From: Eukaryota sp. TZLM1-RC
Lineage: Eukaryota; Metamonada: BaSk clade
Length of the DNA: 64,000 nt
Reading direction: 5' to 3'
Assembly: GCA_040285825.1 (NCBI GenBank)
Contig: JAUPSS010000010.1
Location: 992,001-1,056,000 of the forward strand
Each line of letters starts with the position of its first letter. Positions within the stretch are counted from its first letter, which is position 1. The translations under genes were made by a program, and so were the position numbers. Shown here one piece after another: positions 34,453 through 45,879 of this stretch. The notes under the pieces were generated by a model, which ran no database searches, was not told the origin of the DNA, and was given only the letters and a program-made list of their open reading frames with translations.

Positions 34453-35136
34453 TTACATCAGATTACACCCAGAACTAATTAACCCTTCTCTCATTCTTTT
34501 TCTTGGTGGTGAATCAATCTTTTCTGAATCAATCAAATCTGATTGACTACCCTTGTTTTCCTTTTCTAGCTCATCAAGTTTAATATCCGCATCAACCACA
34601 TCTGCTTGGTTATCTGAGTGATTGCCTTCCGATTCTTCCTTCACTTCTTCATCATGCACCACCTGCTCAAGTTCTCCTTCACATAGGTCACAAGCCTCAT
34701 CGGGGTCACCTCCTTTAAAGACGAGCTCAATACCCCTTAAATAACGATCAAAAGTCTTGACATTTCTTGACAGCAACGTGATGAGGATTCCAGAAAGATT
34801 GGTGACGTTCTCCACGTCAGCCGCGGTTCTAAACCGAACTTCACCATTCTCAGTGTCTAGTTCAAAACAGCCAACAGGAAGACCATAATTAGCACGATTT
34901 ATGAACCGTATCATGGGCTTGATCTTGTGAGGAGGGCAACGCTTAGAGTGTTGGGAGTAAATTATTATGAGATCCTCTTCATCACGTGTTTTGAAGCGAA
35001 GAAGGAAGGATCCATGGTCTGAAGACACGCTTGACAGAATTTCATTGGTTTCAATGTTTGCTGAATGTTTGAGGTTGCGAGAGGTAACAAGGTCAGAGAC
35101 AGCCTGAAAGCATCGTTTAGAAGACGGGTGGGTCAT
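34453..35136 (-). CDS. YbjN-like domain protein with acidic, NLS-bearing tail
   Basis: 227 aa. Residues about 15-150 resemble the YbjN/type-III-chaperone-like fold: FLLRFKTRDEEDLIIIYSQH, then IRFINRANYGLPVGCFELD, TENGEVRFRTAADVE. Residues 155-215 are very acidic and end in a basic PPRKRMRE patch that could be a nuclear signal. The family has no firm biochemical function; the fold usually mediates protein-protein contacts. Single exon; start at the first ATG. Confidence 0.65.
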   Translation of the reverse strand: MTHPSSKRCFQAVSDLVTSRNLKHSANIETNEILSSVSSDHGSFLLRFKTRDEEDLIIIYSQHSKRCPPHKIKPMIRFINRANYGLPVGCFELDTENGEVRFRTAADVENVTNLSGILITLLSRNVKTFDRYLRGIELVFKGGDPDEACDLCEGELEQVVHDEEVKEESEGNHSDNQADVVDADIKLDELEKENKGSQSDLIDSEKIDSPPRKRMREGLISSGCNLM

Positions 35137-36689
35137 GAGAAAGTGCAGATGGTGGCTGTTTGATGAAGATAATGTTGGATTAATAAATCTTAACTAATTT
35201 GTCATTTAGTAGCAAAACAAACTCAGTGCTGTTTGGACAAATTGCTTTAAACCATGCTTCCTTCAACAAAATCCTGTGTTTTGTAAAAACATATTGGAAT
35301 TTTCAACTGATCTGTGGCCACCTCACCAAAAATCCCTCTTTTTACCCCCATTGTATGTTTTATCGACTTTTGGGCTGCACGATATGTGATAGATTTCCAG
35401 CAAAAATTACAACAAATACACCAGCAAGGGTTGTTTAACAGCGATTGTTTCAAACAACAATGTATCATGAAAAGATTGATTTAATAATGAATCAAGAAAG
35501 AAACTTCAATGTCGTGACATCTTTCATGCTGCTGGTCATTATTTGACAGCATTACATGTGGTTTCAAAAATGAATTCATTTTGTTATCCAGCAGTAGCCA
35601 CGGAATCATCCCTTCCAACATTTGTTTTAGTTTACAATCAACTCTAATATCTTGTTTAAACATGAGGGTATCAATGTTAAGAACATCAGTATCAAACCCA
35701 GAAGACAACCAACAGAAATAAAGAGAAGTGCTAGCCCACGTAGACATCTACAACATGATCGTGTTCAACTTGAGAATCTGTGTGATGGTCTGAGTTATAT
35801 TATCATTGTTTAAGGTAATATTGTATTATTATTGTCATATTTATTCTTCAAGTAATTATTATCAGCATTTCAAATATCTTATTTCAAATAAAATTTCACT
35901 GTTACAATTTATTGAAATTTCAGTTGACGCAGCAACAAAAACAATAAAATTAGATGTCAGTATATCATGAAACATTATGCTTTCCAGTTTCTTGTTTTTC
36001 ATCGAAGAACCATCATTTCACAGTGTGCTCAGTGTACAGGATTGTTTTCGTTTAATCCACAGTTACCACGTTACAGAAGTAGAACAAATTGTTTTGTAGT
36101 AAAAAGCACCCCTACTGCTGTGTGATGATTGAAAAAATGACTGACCCAAAAGAATGTCGAGCATTTTTTGGAAAGAATTCAATTACTTATTTATTAATAC
36201 ACACCATATTATTTAACCATTATCCAGCTTAGTTAAATTGGCTAGACAAAACTATTAAATTGAAATCACTATTATATTATAAAACAGGCTGTAAAACAGA
36301 ATTTTATTAGTCTCCAACCACCATCATTTCATCTTTAATCCAAGAAAAAACCAAACCTTCCAGTCCTTTTTGTTCTTCATGGAGTCTGAAGTAATTTGAA
36401 AATGCAAATTAGCAAACAATTCTCTAATATTGCTAGTCTCTTTGTTCATGGTTATTGCTTTAAGGTAAATGAAAATTGGTTTGATTAGATAGGAAGTCAG
36501 TCAACAAAGACATAGAGAGGTTCAAGCAAAGTCTCCTTTTCCATTAAATATGAATTTCCTGCTCTGCTTGAATATCTCTGCAGAAGCTGAAAATGTCACA
36601 AAGTTCATTATCTACTTTTTTTGGGCAACAATAGCCCAACCACAGATGAAACGAATGAATATTCATATAACCTTTTTTTAAAAAAAACT
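35137..36689. other. 1.5-kb stretch without a supported gene
   Basis: Only short ORFs (for example 35481-35747, minus, 88 codons) without motifs. The right edge, from about 36690, is family A retroelement. Confidence 0.4.
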
Positions 36690-37160
36690 GGATATTTATT
36701 GAGATAAAAAACCCATCTAGAATTCAATATCCTCCAAACATGCGTCACTATTACTGAACCTATTCACAGCATTACGTTCATATTCTACACCAATAGCTAA
36801 AAGTGCCTTTGAAATCATTGTTGGAATAGACTTGAAAATGCAAAAAAAACAATTCTATTTAACCAGAAAGTGGAGTTCATTGTTTTACCAGACCTATTCA
36901 GTAACACTTTTTTAAAATTTTCAAAAAAGTGCAACCCTGAAAGTCCAATATTGCCAAAAAGAGAAATTGCAAACAGCAAAAACTGATATTTCACATGTTC
37001 CACTCTACCTAATTGTGCCAAAGGTTCTTCATATTTTTTTAGCTTCTTTTTTTTGGCGTTAGATAACGGCGAATCAGCGGAATACACAAAACGAGCAGCA
37101 GAATTTTTGCAAACATCAACTGAGACAACATCTACAACATTGAGAACACCATCGATCATA
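36690..37160 (-). mobile_element. Family A retroelement C-terminal fragment
   Basis: Near-identical to 11070-11510: LNVVDVVSVDVCKNSAAR, EEPLAQLGRVEHVKYQF, FWLNRIVFFAFSS and the same 3' end (TTTATTGAGATAAAAAA). Truncated on the 5' side next to family D. Confidence 0.85.
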
Positions 37161-37244
37161 TAACCTTAAAAAACACTTCAGCAGCTATTTTTGACCTATA
37201 ATAAGTAAATATTCAATTTACGAAGAATCAAACAAAAACAAAAC

Positions 37245-37975
37245 AAACTAAAACACATAAGAAACTAAATTCTCCACGCCAACTCTTGATGAATCCTTAT
37301 AAAGTTTGGACATCATTAAACTCAAGTACTTGGGAACACTTCTGTACAAAGCGAAAATGATACAATTCTTCCATAAATTCCCTGCAAAATTCTTACCACT
37401 TGAACGACATAAATTACCAAAATCATTGATGAAATTCAAGGCAGATTGTCCAATATTGCCAAAAATCGAAAAGGCAAAAGGAACAAACGAAAACTTCGAG
37501 TAAAGATTCTTATTTAAATCATTTAATATCTCAGTATATTTATCTCTCTTACGATCTTCAGCCTTGTTTAAATGACCATTAGTACTAAGTAAAAGATCAT
37601 CGCGATAAACAAAAGCAAAGGGATCAACTGTAGTGAAATCAACAACAAATAGAGGAATCCACAAAAGGAGCAATTAAATCACCTCGACGTGAATTAAACG
37701 GATTATCATCACTATAATGCTTCAACAAAAGTTCTACTTTGCAACTAAAATTGTAACACTTGAACATCTCATATGTCACATCACGAACGGCATTATGAAG
37801 AACTGACCTATATTGGAGAAATTTCTTACAGCTCACAATATGACAGAAATTGGCAGCAATTTTTTTTGTTACAGATACAATAAGAATTGTCCAAAAGACC
37901 ACTTGGATACATCCCTAATCTCAACCGCATGTTTTGTTTCCAAGCTTCATTTGTTAAGTGAAGACCAAATGGCCT
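37245..37975 (-). mobile_element. Family D non-LTR retroelement fragment
   Basis: Two overlapping minus-strand frames give CHIVSCKKFLQYRSVLHNAV, RRGDLIAPF, VVDFTTVDPF and LWKNCIIFALYRSVPKYL: the Cys/His knuckle, the endonuclease-like region and the conserved end. One frameshift lies near 37660. The 5' part with RT is missing. Confidence 0.82.
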
Positions 37976-38232
37976 TGGTTGCTGAGATATTAAACTAGTA
38001 CAGTTCTGAATGTCTGATAAAAAGGCATTTTATAAATTTCCAAATCATAACATAACTGAAACTACTAAACTATAACTACTAGAACATTATTGAAAAACTT
38101 TATTATAAATAAACGAATTTATTCGATGTTGTACAGATTTTTTAAACAAAATTATCCATATACATTATTATGGTAGTAAGGGTGATATTGCATAAACTAA
38201 TTATATACCTCAAAAACCAATTTATTTACAAA

Positions 38233-40332
38233 CTAAATCCCTTTACTAGTCCATACAATAGAATTGGCAAACAACCTGTGACCATCAGTTGAGCTTTGCC
38301 AGCCAGTACAACCAATATCACTACTCCAAGAACCACAACCAAACTCCACAATTCTACCTTGTCCTATTTCATTCTTTGCAATCAAAGGACTTCCATTAGA
38401 CACACTTGCCAACAAGGTTCCATTGACAAGTTGGGCATCTTTACGAGCATGAGGAACAACAAAAGAGTTGACTTTTGTGAATACTGGGTCATTTGAGTTT
38501 GTTTTAACAATGTTTTGTTGTGAATAAAGGTTAGTATAATTACCCCCACTAAAGCAAGAGTAATTAAACCCTTGGGGGCTTTTTTGTGGATTAAAGTTGA
38601 ACAATACCAAACCCTTACCAGCTTCCAACAGCTGGTTAAGGTATTGGCCGGGACAAGAGACAAGGTGAGCATCCAACACCACCACATCAAAAGGTTCAAG
38701 TTCGTTGTAATTGTTGATGGCGTTACCACTTGAATTAATATCAACTTCTAAATCTCCCCAATTTTCAGTTAAACCTTTATTAAGAATGGTGGTTAGGTCG
38801 TTAATGTGACCTGAAGAAACCCAAACCCCAACACTAATTTTCGTCATCAATTCCCTTCCTAATAAATTTCTGGAAATTTCGCCAATATTGTCCCTTGAAC
38901 AATTGTTTTTAATTACCTTCTCCAACCATTCTTCTTTTCTTTTATTTAAAGAATTTGTTAAAGTAATGTTTGATAATAAATTACTTGGAATAGTTGGTAA
39001 ATCTGGAACTAATTCAAATGAATAATTATCAATAACCTTGCTTAATAACAAAGAGTTGGATTGTTGAATTGCAAAATTAACAACATTAATAAATTCTTGA
39101 TTGGAAAACCTACCAAATTCCAATTTAGAAATAACTAAATCAAAATCAATATTAGAAATTAAATTAGATTCAAGGTTAAAGAGCCAAATAAAATCTGAAA
39201 CATTAATTGATTTTGAATTATTGATAAAATTGATAATTAATTTTTGTTTTAATTCCAAGTCAATTTCAAGAGGAATTAATTCATCAATTTCATCTCTTGA
39301 AGGGAAACAATCTTGACCAATTTGGGCAGCAAGGACAAGTTCCTGAGCTCTTTTTGAAATATTCAGCTTGTCAACATCAATCAAATCCTTGCCAAGTAAT
39401 TTACCTAATAAAGATAGCTTAAAACCAATAGTTTCAGATTCTAAATTATCAAAACAAGAAAATAAACTAGTTTTAAATTCATCAACTACATTATAAATCT
39501 TTTGAATCTCTTCTTGAGCTCTTTCCTTGGCAGCACCATTAAAAGCAAGTGATTCTTCAACAGTATTTGAGGATTCTAACTGTTGAATCTTGATACCTGA
39601 CTGCCTAATCAAATCACCAATCAAATCATGAAGAAGTGATTGGGATTGATTGAGGGTTTCCCTTACGACAGATTCCACTTTATCCCCTGATTGAACTACC
39701 AAGGGGGTAATAGTGGAAGCCTTGGCCTGAAACTCTTCAATTTGCTTTGTGAAAGCTTCCTTGGCTTGTGAAAAAGAAACAAGAGCTTCGTGATGGAGCG
39801 AGTGGCCTTGGAGCAAGCCACATGAATCGCATAGAGCAACCTTGCACTTGGTGCAATAATGCTCGATTTGCTTACCCTTATGGTGAGGGCATTTTGGCAG
39901 GGAGACATTGGAGCGTTCGGAGAGGGGTACGATGTTGTGGGATTGGAATGCTTTCAATGTGTGTGCTTGTTCGGAGCACTTCCCACAGAAAGATAGATCA
40001 CACTCAGAGCAGAAGAGGGTGGCAGGAGCATCTTCACATCCTTTGCAGAGCTGGGGTTCGGGAGAGTGTTTAGAGGAGGATTCAATGATGTCGCGTAGAG
40101 TAATGTTGATACGGTGGCACATGGAAGGAATCACCTCGCGACACTGAGGACAGGTTGAGTTATGCTTCTTTGAGGGCAACAGACATCGATCACGACAGAA
40201 ACTATGACCACACGGGAGCGTAGTTGGCTGTTCCATGACCTGAAGACATATTCCGCATTCTAGGTGAGACATTAGGAGATGTAGATGAGATAATAAATGG
40301 TAAAACAAAATATTGAAAGGCTTTTTCGTCAT
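38233..40332 (-). CDS. TRIM-like RING/B-box protein with C-terminal GATase-like domain
   Basis: 699 aa from the first ATG (40332). The ATG at 40272 (MSHLECGICL) places the RING at the very N-terminus, as is usual for TRIM proteins, and may be the real start. RING CGICLQVMEQ...CGHSFCRDRC...CPQCREVI; first B-box CKGCEDAPATLFCSEC...HNI; second B-box CPHHKGKQIEHYCTKC...HHEALV; a coiled coil; a long Asn/Leu-rich helical part; and a C-terminal domain of about 190 residues (DVVVLDAHLV, GKGLVLFNF, IGQGRIVEFGCGSWSSD) that looks like a ThuA/class-I amidotransferase-like fold. Predicted ubiquitin E3 ligase; substrate unknown. An inverted second copy starts at 62061. Confidence 0.83.
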   Translation of the reverse strand: MTKKPFNILFYHLLSHLHLLMSHLECGICLQVMEQPTTLPCGHSFCRDRCLLPSKKHNSTCPQCREVIPSMCHRINITLRDIIESSSKHSPEPQLCKGCEDAPATLFCSECDLSFCGKCSEQAHTLKAFQSHNIVPLSERSNVSLPKCPHHKGKQIEHYCTKCKVALCDSCGLLQGHSLHHEALVSFSQAKEAFTKQIEEFQAKASTITPLVVQSGDKVESVVRETLNQSQSLLHDLIGDLIRQSGIKIQQLESSNTVEESLAFNGAAKERAQEEIQKIYNVVDEFKTSLFSCFDNLESETIGFKLSLLGKLLGKDLIDVDKLNISKRAQELVLAAQIGQDCFPSRDEIDELIPLEIDLELKQKLIINFINNSKSINVSDFIWLFNLESNLISNIDFDLVISKLEFGRFSNQEFINVVNFAIQQSNSLLLSKVIDNYSFELVPDLPTIPSNLLSNITLTNSLNKRKEEWLEKVIKNNCSRDNIGEISRNLLGRELMTKISVGVWVSSGHINDLTTILNKGLTENWGDLEVDINSSGNAINNYNELEPFDVVVLDAHLVSCPGQYLNQLLEAGKGLVLFNFNPQKSPQGFNYSCFSGGNYTNLYSQQNIVKTNSNDPVFTKVNSFVVPHARKDAQLVNGTLLASVSNGSPLIAKNEIGQGRIVEFGCGSWSSDIGCTGWQSSTDGHRLFANSIVWTSKGI

Positions 40333-41225
40333 GCTTACGTGGCATTTTGATAATTCTATTGGTTAATATCGTGGGAGACTATAAACTGTTGATTGCAACA
40401 ACTTCAAGATGACTGAGCATTCTTTGGAAAACCTGTTGGTATGGATGAATGTTGAAATATTAGAATAAACCATCAGAAATTTAAGATTTAGAGTTGTCCT
40501 TTGAATCAATCAATTGATCTGATTATTACTGAAGAATGGATATTTTTAACAATATTTCCAAAAGTCACAGAGTAGGGAACAGGTCAAATTGTTTGGAAAG
40601 TTTTTGGGACTTTTTATATTACCGTGCTTTGAATTTTGTTCGGAATTCTACATAAAGTATTTGACGCCAGATCAAATATTATCATTCTACAACTGCAATG
40701 CAGAGACCTGTTTCCATGCAACAGCCCCGTAAGCACAGAGTTACTGTGCTTCATCATTTTCAACCGGTAACCTGCGGGGACTATAGAAGCTTTTAACTAT
40801 TGGAAATGGGGAATGAAATATTACATTAGGATCAGAAGATCTGCAAACATTTGCTAAACGTTTGCTTTTAAAGTATAAATTTAGAACTACCTGTTATAGT
40901 AATTTGAGAAAGCATTTTCTAATTCAATATTTTGAAAGCACAAACAGAAAGAAAAGAAAAAAATGTCTTTGAAAGACATTGGAAAATTTTAGCCAAAATT
41001 TTCAATATCGTTGTTACTAACTTTACCTTTTAATGCACAGAATGCTTTTACATCAACATTAAAATACTACATTCATCAGAAAAAACCGGTTTTAAAAAAT
41101 GCAGGATATAAACTTCACAAAAGAATAAAAACACAAAGATTAGTTCCGTATAGCAAAACTTAATTAAGCACCTTAAAACGCCTCAATTAATAAAACTATT
41201 TATTAAAAAAAACAAGGCACAAAAA
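40333..41225. other. Intergenic, no gene seen
   Basis: About 890 nt AT-rich sequence with no ORF or repeat that I can support; 41150-41225 is the 3' UTR side of OLA1. Confidence 0.45.
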
Positions 41226-42429
41226 CTACTTCTTATTCTTACTCTTCGAAGCGTTAAACTTAAACAAACAAATATCTCCGTCATCAAGATAAGACTCTTT
41301 TCCCATCATCATTAACTTCCCGGCCGACTTGACCGCAGCCTCAGTCTCATACTCTTTAAGATCCTCAAACTTCATGACCGAAGCACAAATGAAGTAGTTT
41401 TCCATATCGCTATGAATTCTTCCTGCACATTGCCTAGTAGTCATTCCCTTTCTAAAAGTCCATGCCTTAACTTCCTTTTCTCCGGCAGTAAAGAAATGGC
41501 AAAGGTTCAATGTCTTGTATCCTGAATGGATAATCTTGTTCAACACAGATGGAGCCTTATTTTCCCTAATATAAGCTTCTCTACTTTCAGGGTCCATTGA
41601 ATGCAATGTCTTCTCGTATTGGGCAGAAAAAGGGATGGCGGGCTCGTTGCCGTGAGCTTGGATCCATTGAGCTACTTTAGGCAAGTATTTGCTCTTTTTA
41701 CGAACGTAATCATCTTCACTCAAATTGATTAAATAAATAACTGGCTTGGCAGTCAACAACTGAAACTCATTAAGCCAATCAATTTCCTTTGGCTCATAAT
41801 CAGCAAATCTGATTTGATCACCTTCCTCTAGCATTGCCTTAATCCTGGCAAAAAAGTCATATTCCTCCCGTAAATCTTTGCTTGCCCTAACCAATCTTGA
41901 CAACTTCTCCAAATGTTTAGTAACCATTTCTAAATCTTTTTTAATGAGTTCATCAGTAATCATGTCCAAGTCTCTCACAGGGTCTACTTCTCCTCCCTCA
42001 TGAGTAGGTACAGTGAGGTCATCAAAGGCACGGACCAAGTGAAAGATACCGTCGACAGCACGGATATGGGAGAGGAAAGCGTTACCAAGACCAGCACCTT
42101 CAGCTGCACCTCGTACTAAACCGGCAATGTCGTAAACATTGAGGTGAGCCTTGACAGCAGAAGTGGGCTTAAACTTCTCTACTAACCAGTCAAAGCGAGA
42201 GTCAGGGACGTCGCATTGGGCAAGATGAGGGTCAATGGTGGCGAAGCAGAAGTTTGCTTCTTTGCTGTTAGAGTCGGTGAGAATGTTGAAGATGGTGCTT
42301 TTACCAACGTTGGGAGTACCGAATAAAGTAAGTAGGGGTGAATAGAGACATACCTAGACCAAAAGCTACATTTGAAGACATTCTACCGAGAAGCTTCTTC
42401 TGAGGAGCGGTTTCGACTTTCTTGACCAT
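41226..42429 (-). CDS. OLA1: OLA1/YchF-type Obg-like ATPase (two exons)
   Basis: Exons complement(42354..42429) and complement(41226..42319); 389 aa, the usual length of the family. The N-terminus MVKKVETAPQKKLLGR is followed by the P-loop (GTPNVGKST), AGLVRGAAEGAGLGNAFL (switch region), NLSEDDY (the NxxE motif that gives the family ATP rather than GTP preference) and a C-terminal TGS domain (NLCHFFTAGEKEVKAWTFRKGMT). OLA1 hydrolyses ATP, associates with ribosomes and modulates translation and stress responses. The 34-nt intron starts GTATGT but ends TTCG rather than AG, although the junction restores the P-loop exactly. Confidence 0.93.
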
Positions 42430-42789
42430 GGTATGTGTATGTAAGACTAAGTAGAGAGTATAAGGACAAGCGTTTGGAAAAATGAAGTATTATTGTTCAA
42501 TTTTGATTTTTATCAATCCTTTTTCTTAATGAAAAACTTAAAGAATTCCATTTGCACTCACTGGAATTACGAATTCCACTGCAAAAATTTCAGTAATAAT
42601 GATCAGGAATAATGGAATTCAAAGGTATGATTTTGAAGGCCCATTATTAGAATCTTTTTTCAAAATGCAAATATCCTACAGAAATTATGTTAATCTGGAT
42701 AACTTGTACGAGTCTCATTGGGTTTAGATGTTCTGAAATGCTATTTCAACTCCAAATAGTTTTTCATTTTTTAATAAAATTTGCTTATT
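42430..42789. other. Intergenic upstream of OLA1
   Basis: AT-rich; presumably holds the OLA1 promoter. No gene seen. Confidence 0.4.
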
Positions 42790-43630
42790 AAATACCACAT
42801 CATTCAACATCTAAACCATCTCTCCCAAAACAAAACCAATAGATATAACTCTCTCACAGTGAAATCCAAGAGAAAGCAAAATATCAAAAACCATCTTCAT
42901 CATTCTTTAAAAAATAAAAAACACAATTCTATGGTGGTAATCTATCGAGTTCACAAAATAACTCATTCAAATAGGTACTGCGTTTTGGAACTAACAAATG
43001 AGAATCTTCAGAAAACATACAAGAAAATTAATAAATTAAATTCTTGCATCCACCCAAAAATGCTGATTGACACAAAATAGAAAATTTTGCAAATATAACA
43101 CCTCCAAAATTTGCTGCAGAAAATAAGTGATTTTTTAACTTTCTTGGTTCATATAATAACTCAGCAAATAATTCTGTTCTCAATGAATTTAAGGAACGAC
43201 AAAAATCTATTGCTATGGAAGAATCACAAGATCTCAAAATGTGGGTTATTCTAACAGTATTTTAAATTTAAAGCATGAAAATCATTGTTTTTTTTTCGAA
43301 ATTTAAGTAAAGAATTGAATCAAGTCCAGTTATTATTATTCCTAAATGCCTTGTCATTCTTTGAAAAACTGAGGAACATTTCATATCCAGACACCAACCA
43401 AGAAATCTAAAAACATCACTACTGTAGTGAGTAAAAGGAACAACAAAATCATTAATCACAGGGTGCGGAGCAGAAGAGCCAATCAGAAGGCATTTGCTCG
43501 CATTGTGATGAAGCCCAATACTTTCATATGAATTGCCAATTTCATCAGCAACCTTTGCAGCAAATCAAATGAACCAATCAAGGATATATCATCCATGTCA
43601 GCAAAAACAATAGTTGTTGATTATCATCAA
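42790..43630 (-). mobile_element. Family C retroelement fragment, internally deleted
   Basis: The right part encodes RT-end segments (MINDFVVPFTHYSSDVFRFLG). The middle gives LKNHLFSAANFGGVIFAKFS and SAFLGGCKNLIY. The left end (42830-42930) jumps to the element's C-terminus, with the same AAGAGAAAGCAAA stretch as 18541. Confidence 0.8.
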
Positions 43631-43698
43631 GTTTATCAAACTCCCACCAACATCTTCAACGTTTCAATCCAACCTCACTCTTTTTTCTATCTTTCTCC

Positions 43699-45028
43699 AT
43701 GATCTCTGGTTTCTTTATCATGTCAGCCACTAACGGGTGTGTTTTTAACTCCCATTTATTTCAGCGAAGTCATTGTGATGAAGCAATGTCTTCATGAAAC
43801 CCCTCGCTCTGTCTGCAACCATTTCTGGCAACACGTTAAGGAACTGCCTCACGGAGAAGCTGAACCAATTTTTGTCGCTGGTTCCTTCCGACTCGTTCAC
43901 ATTCTCTATGAATCCGTTTATTGGGTTGCCATCACAAAATCCGATACTTTTGCCCTCTCTCTTTGTGACTACATCCACCATATACAAAAGACAACCTGCA
44001 ACTACATCAAGGGAGCTTCCTCTGATCACCTCACCTCTCACTTTGACACTGTTTTTCTAATTCTAGACCAACTAATTGACGCCGGGAACCCCTCGCTCAT
44101 TGAACCCCACACCCTTGACACATTCTTTGGATCTGCAACCTCTTCCCTCAAGGAGCAATCTTCTGGTGGATTCTCTTCCTCTCAAGGTCTCTGTGATACC
44201 CCAATGAAGGTGTTGTGGCGTCCTGAAGGAGTCAAATACTCTACAAATGAAATCTTTCTTGATTTTATCGAACAAGTCAATTGCGTAATGGACTTTAACG
44301 GTGTGGTTCTATCGTCTGCCGTCAATGGTAAAGTTATTGCTAAGAGTAAGCTGTCTGGCCATCCTGAACTCACTCTCCACTTCAAAAACCCTGGTATTAT
44401 CGATCACTGCATGCTTCATCGTTGCGCACGGTTAAAGAAATGGTCACGTGATCGATTGGTTTCCTTTGTCCCCCAAGAGGGTTCGTTTCAATTGATGAAT
44501 TATGTTGTTTCCAATGCTTCTCCTCTACCTGTGAGTGCAAAGGTAACAATGAATGTTACTGAAAGTAATGATGAAAATGAGGAGGTTGAGGTTAATATTC
44601 AAGTGACACCTAAATCGTTACCAGAAGGGATCAACTTTGAAAATTTGGTCGTGTCGTTTCCGTTGACAAGCACTGTGAGCTCCCATTCACTTACAGCCAA
44701 TGTCGGTTCTTATTCCCGCAAAAGTTTCAAGGAAGGGTCTGATTTTTGTGTCTGGAAAATTGGTAAAATTCCACCCAACAAAATGCCCGTCTTGTCTGGA
44801 ACTATTTCATTAAGTAAATCCGTTGAGGAAGGTGAGTCGTTGTATGGTGCAGCAAGTGAAAGTTCATTACCCATTGCTATTGATTTCACCATTCCTTCTT
44901 ACTCCTATTCTGGGCTCAAGGTGGACCATTTGCATGTGGGCAGTGAGATTTATAAGGTTTTCAAGGGGGTAAAGTATGAGACCCAAGCTGGAGAATATTG
45001 GGTGAGGAGTAAAAAGAGAAGCGCTTGA
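43699..45028 (+). CDS. AP3M: AP-3 complex subunit mu (two exons)
   Basis: Exons 43699..43736 and 43765..45028 with a 28-nt GT-AG intron; 433 aa. Splicing yields the expected mu start (MISGFFIMSATNGEVIVMKQ), which the unspliced frame lacks. An N-terminal longin-like domain (about 1-140) is followed by the mu homology domain: WRPEGVKYSTNEIFLDFIE, KLSGHPELTLHF, CARLKKWSRDRLVSFVPQ and the end SGLKVDHL...FKGVKYETQAGEYWVR. These match AP-3 mu better than AP-1, -2 or -4. AP-3 sorts cargo from endosomes to lysosome-related compartments; mu binds tyrosine-based signals. Confidence 0.9.
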
Positions 45029-45879
45029 GGTTGTATATTTTGTTGATTTATTTATTTGAATAAACATTAGTTTAGTTTCGGGTTTTGTCAAACCTATGAA
45101 AATTCTGACGGAGTTATGAAGTCATTCAAAAACAGCGCGTCACTTATTAGACTCTAGAACACAAATTATTCCAAAGTTGAATAAATAAACAACTTTTGTA
45201 GGAAGATCAACAACAAAATAATTGGCAATGATCTGAATTGCTTAAGATTCAGTGTTGTTGCTAAGGTGAGGAATTTTCTAAACAAGAAAACTCCTAGTTT
45301 GAATTTAATTTATTTGTTCGATTCTTCGGGTAATTCTTTGATTTTTATTACGTATTTTTATTACGTAACTTTCAAATATCCAGTAGTCGGTATTGTCTAG
45401 AATTTTTTAGATCATTCAACCACCTGTCTTGACCTATGCATCACCAAATTGCTATTTTGCTAAGAATTTACTCAATTATCGTTATTAAATAGCAATGCCA
45501 TTGATGTGGATACCGACACAGGAAGAAATCAGCAATCCCGACTTCCGTCCGAGAACTATACTAAACCAACTGCGGATAATTGGAGATCGCCGAGTCCTGC
45601 GCCGCAACCAGTTTGATTTTTTTATAAGAAGGCAAAAAAGAATAATGTGATTTATTGAAAAAATCAAACTAATGGCTAATGGAAGAGAAACCATAATTTA
45701 ATTTGGCAGTGGAGGTAATGAGCCATCAAAAATAAGTGTTTTTCCATGTATTGCGTACCTGTAAGCGTATGGTGATGTTGCTGCTTGAACTATCATTTGA
45801 TCGTGATATCCAATAGTGATGGATCTAAAGTATGCTTAACGTCTATCAAGATTGCATAAATTGGTCAAAAGCCAGAAGT
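45029..45879. other. Intergenic with a GC-richer island
   Basis: Mostly AT-rich. From about 45489 to 45617 the plus strand is GC-richer and open, reading SNAIDVDTDTGRNQQ...DNWRSPSPAPQPV then stop. This looks like the tail of a hydrophilic protein rather than chance AT sequence, perhaps an orphan exon or processed fragment. Confidence 0.35.

Noticed and set aside
40256-40332. Alternative 5' intron in the TRIM-like gene (GTAAGC donor, CCTAG acceptor) giving a start like MPQCGIC
   Set aside because: It keeps the frame in both copies, but at nearly 80 nt it is far longer than the introns seen here, and MSHLECGICL is a natural start.
45485-45694. Minus-strand 69-codon ORF
   Set aside because: Shadow of the GC-richer island, whose plus strand reads more like protein.
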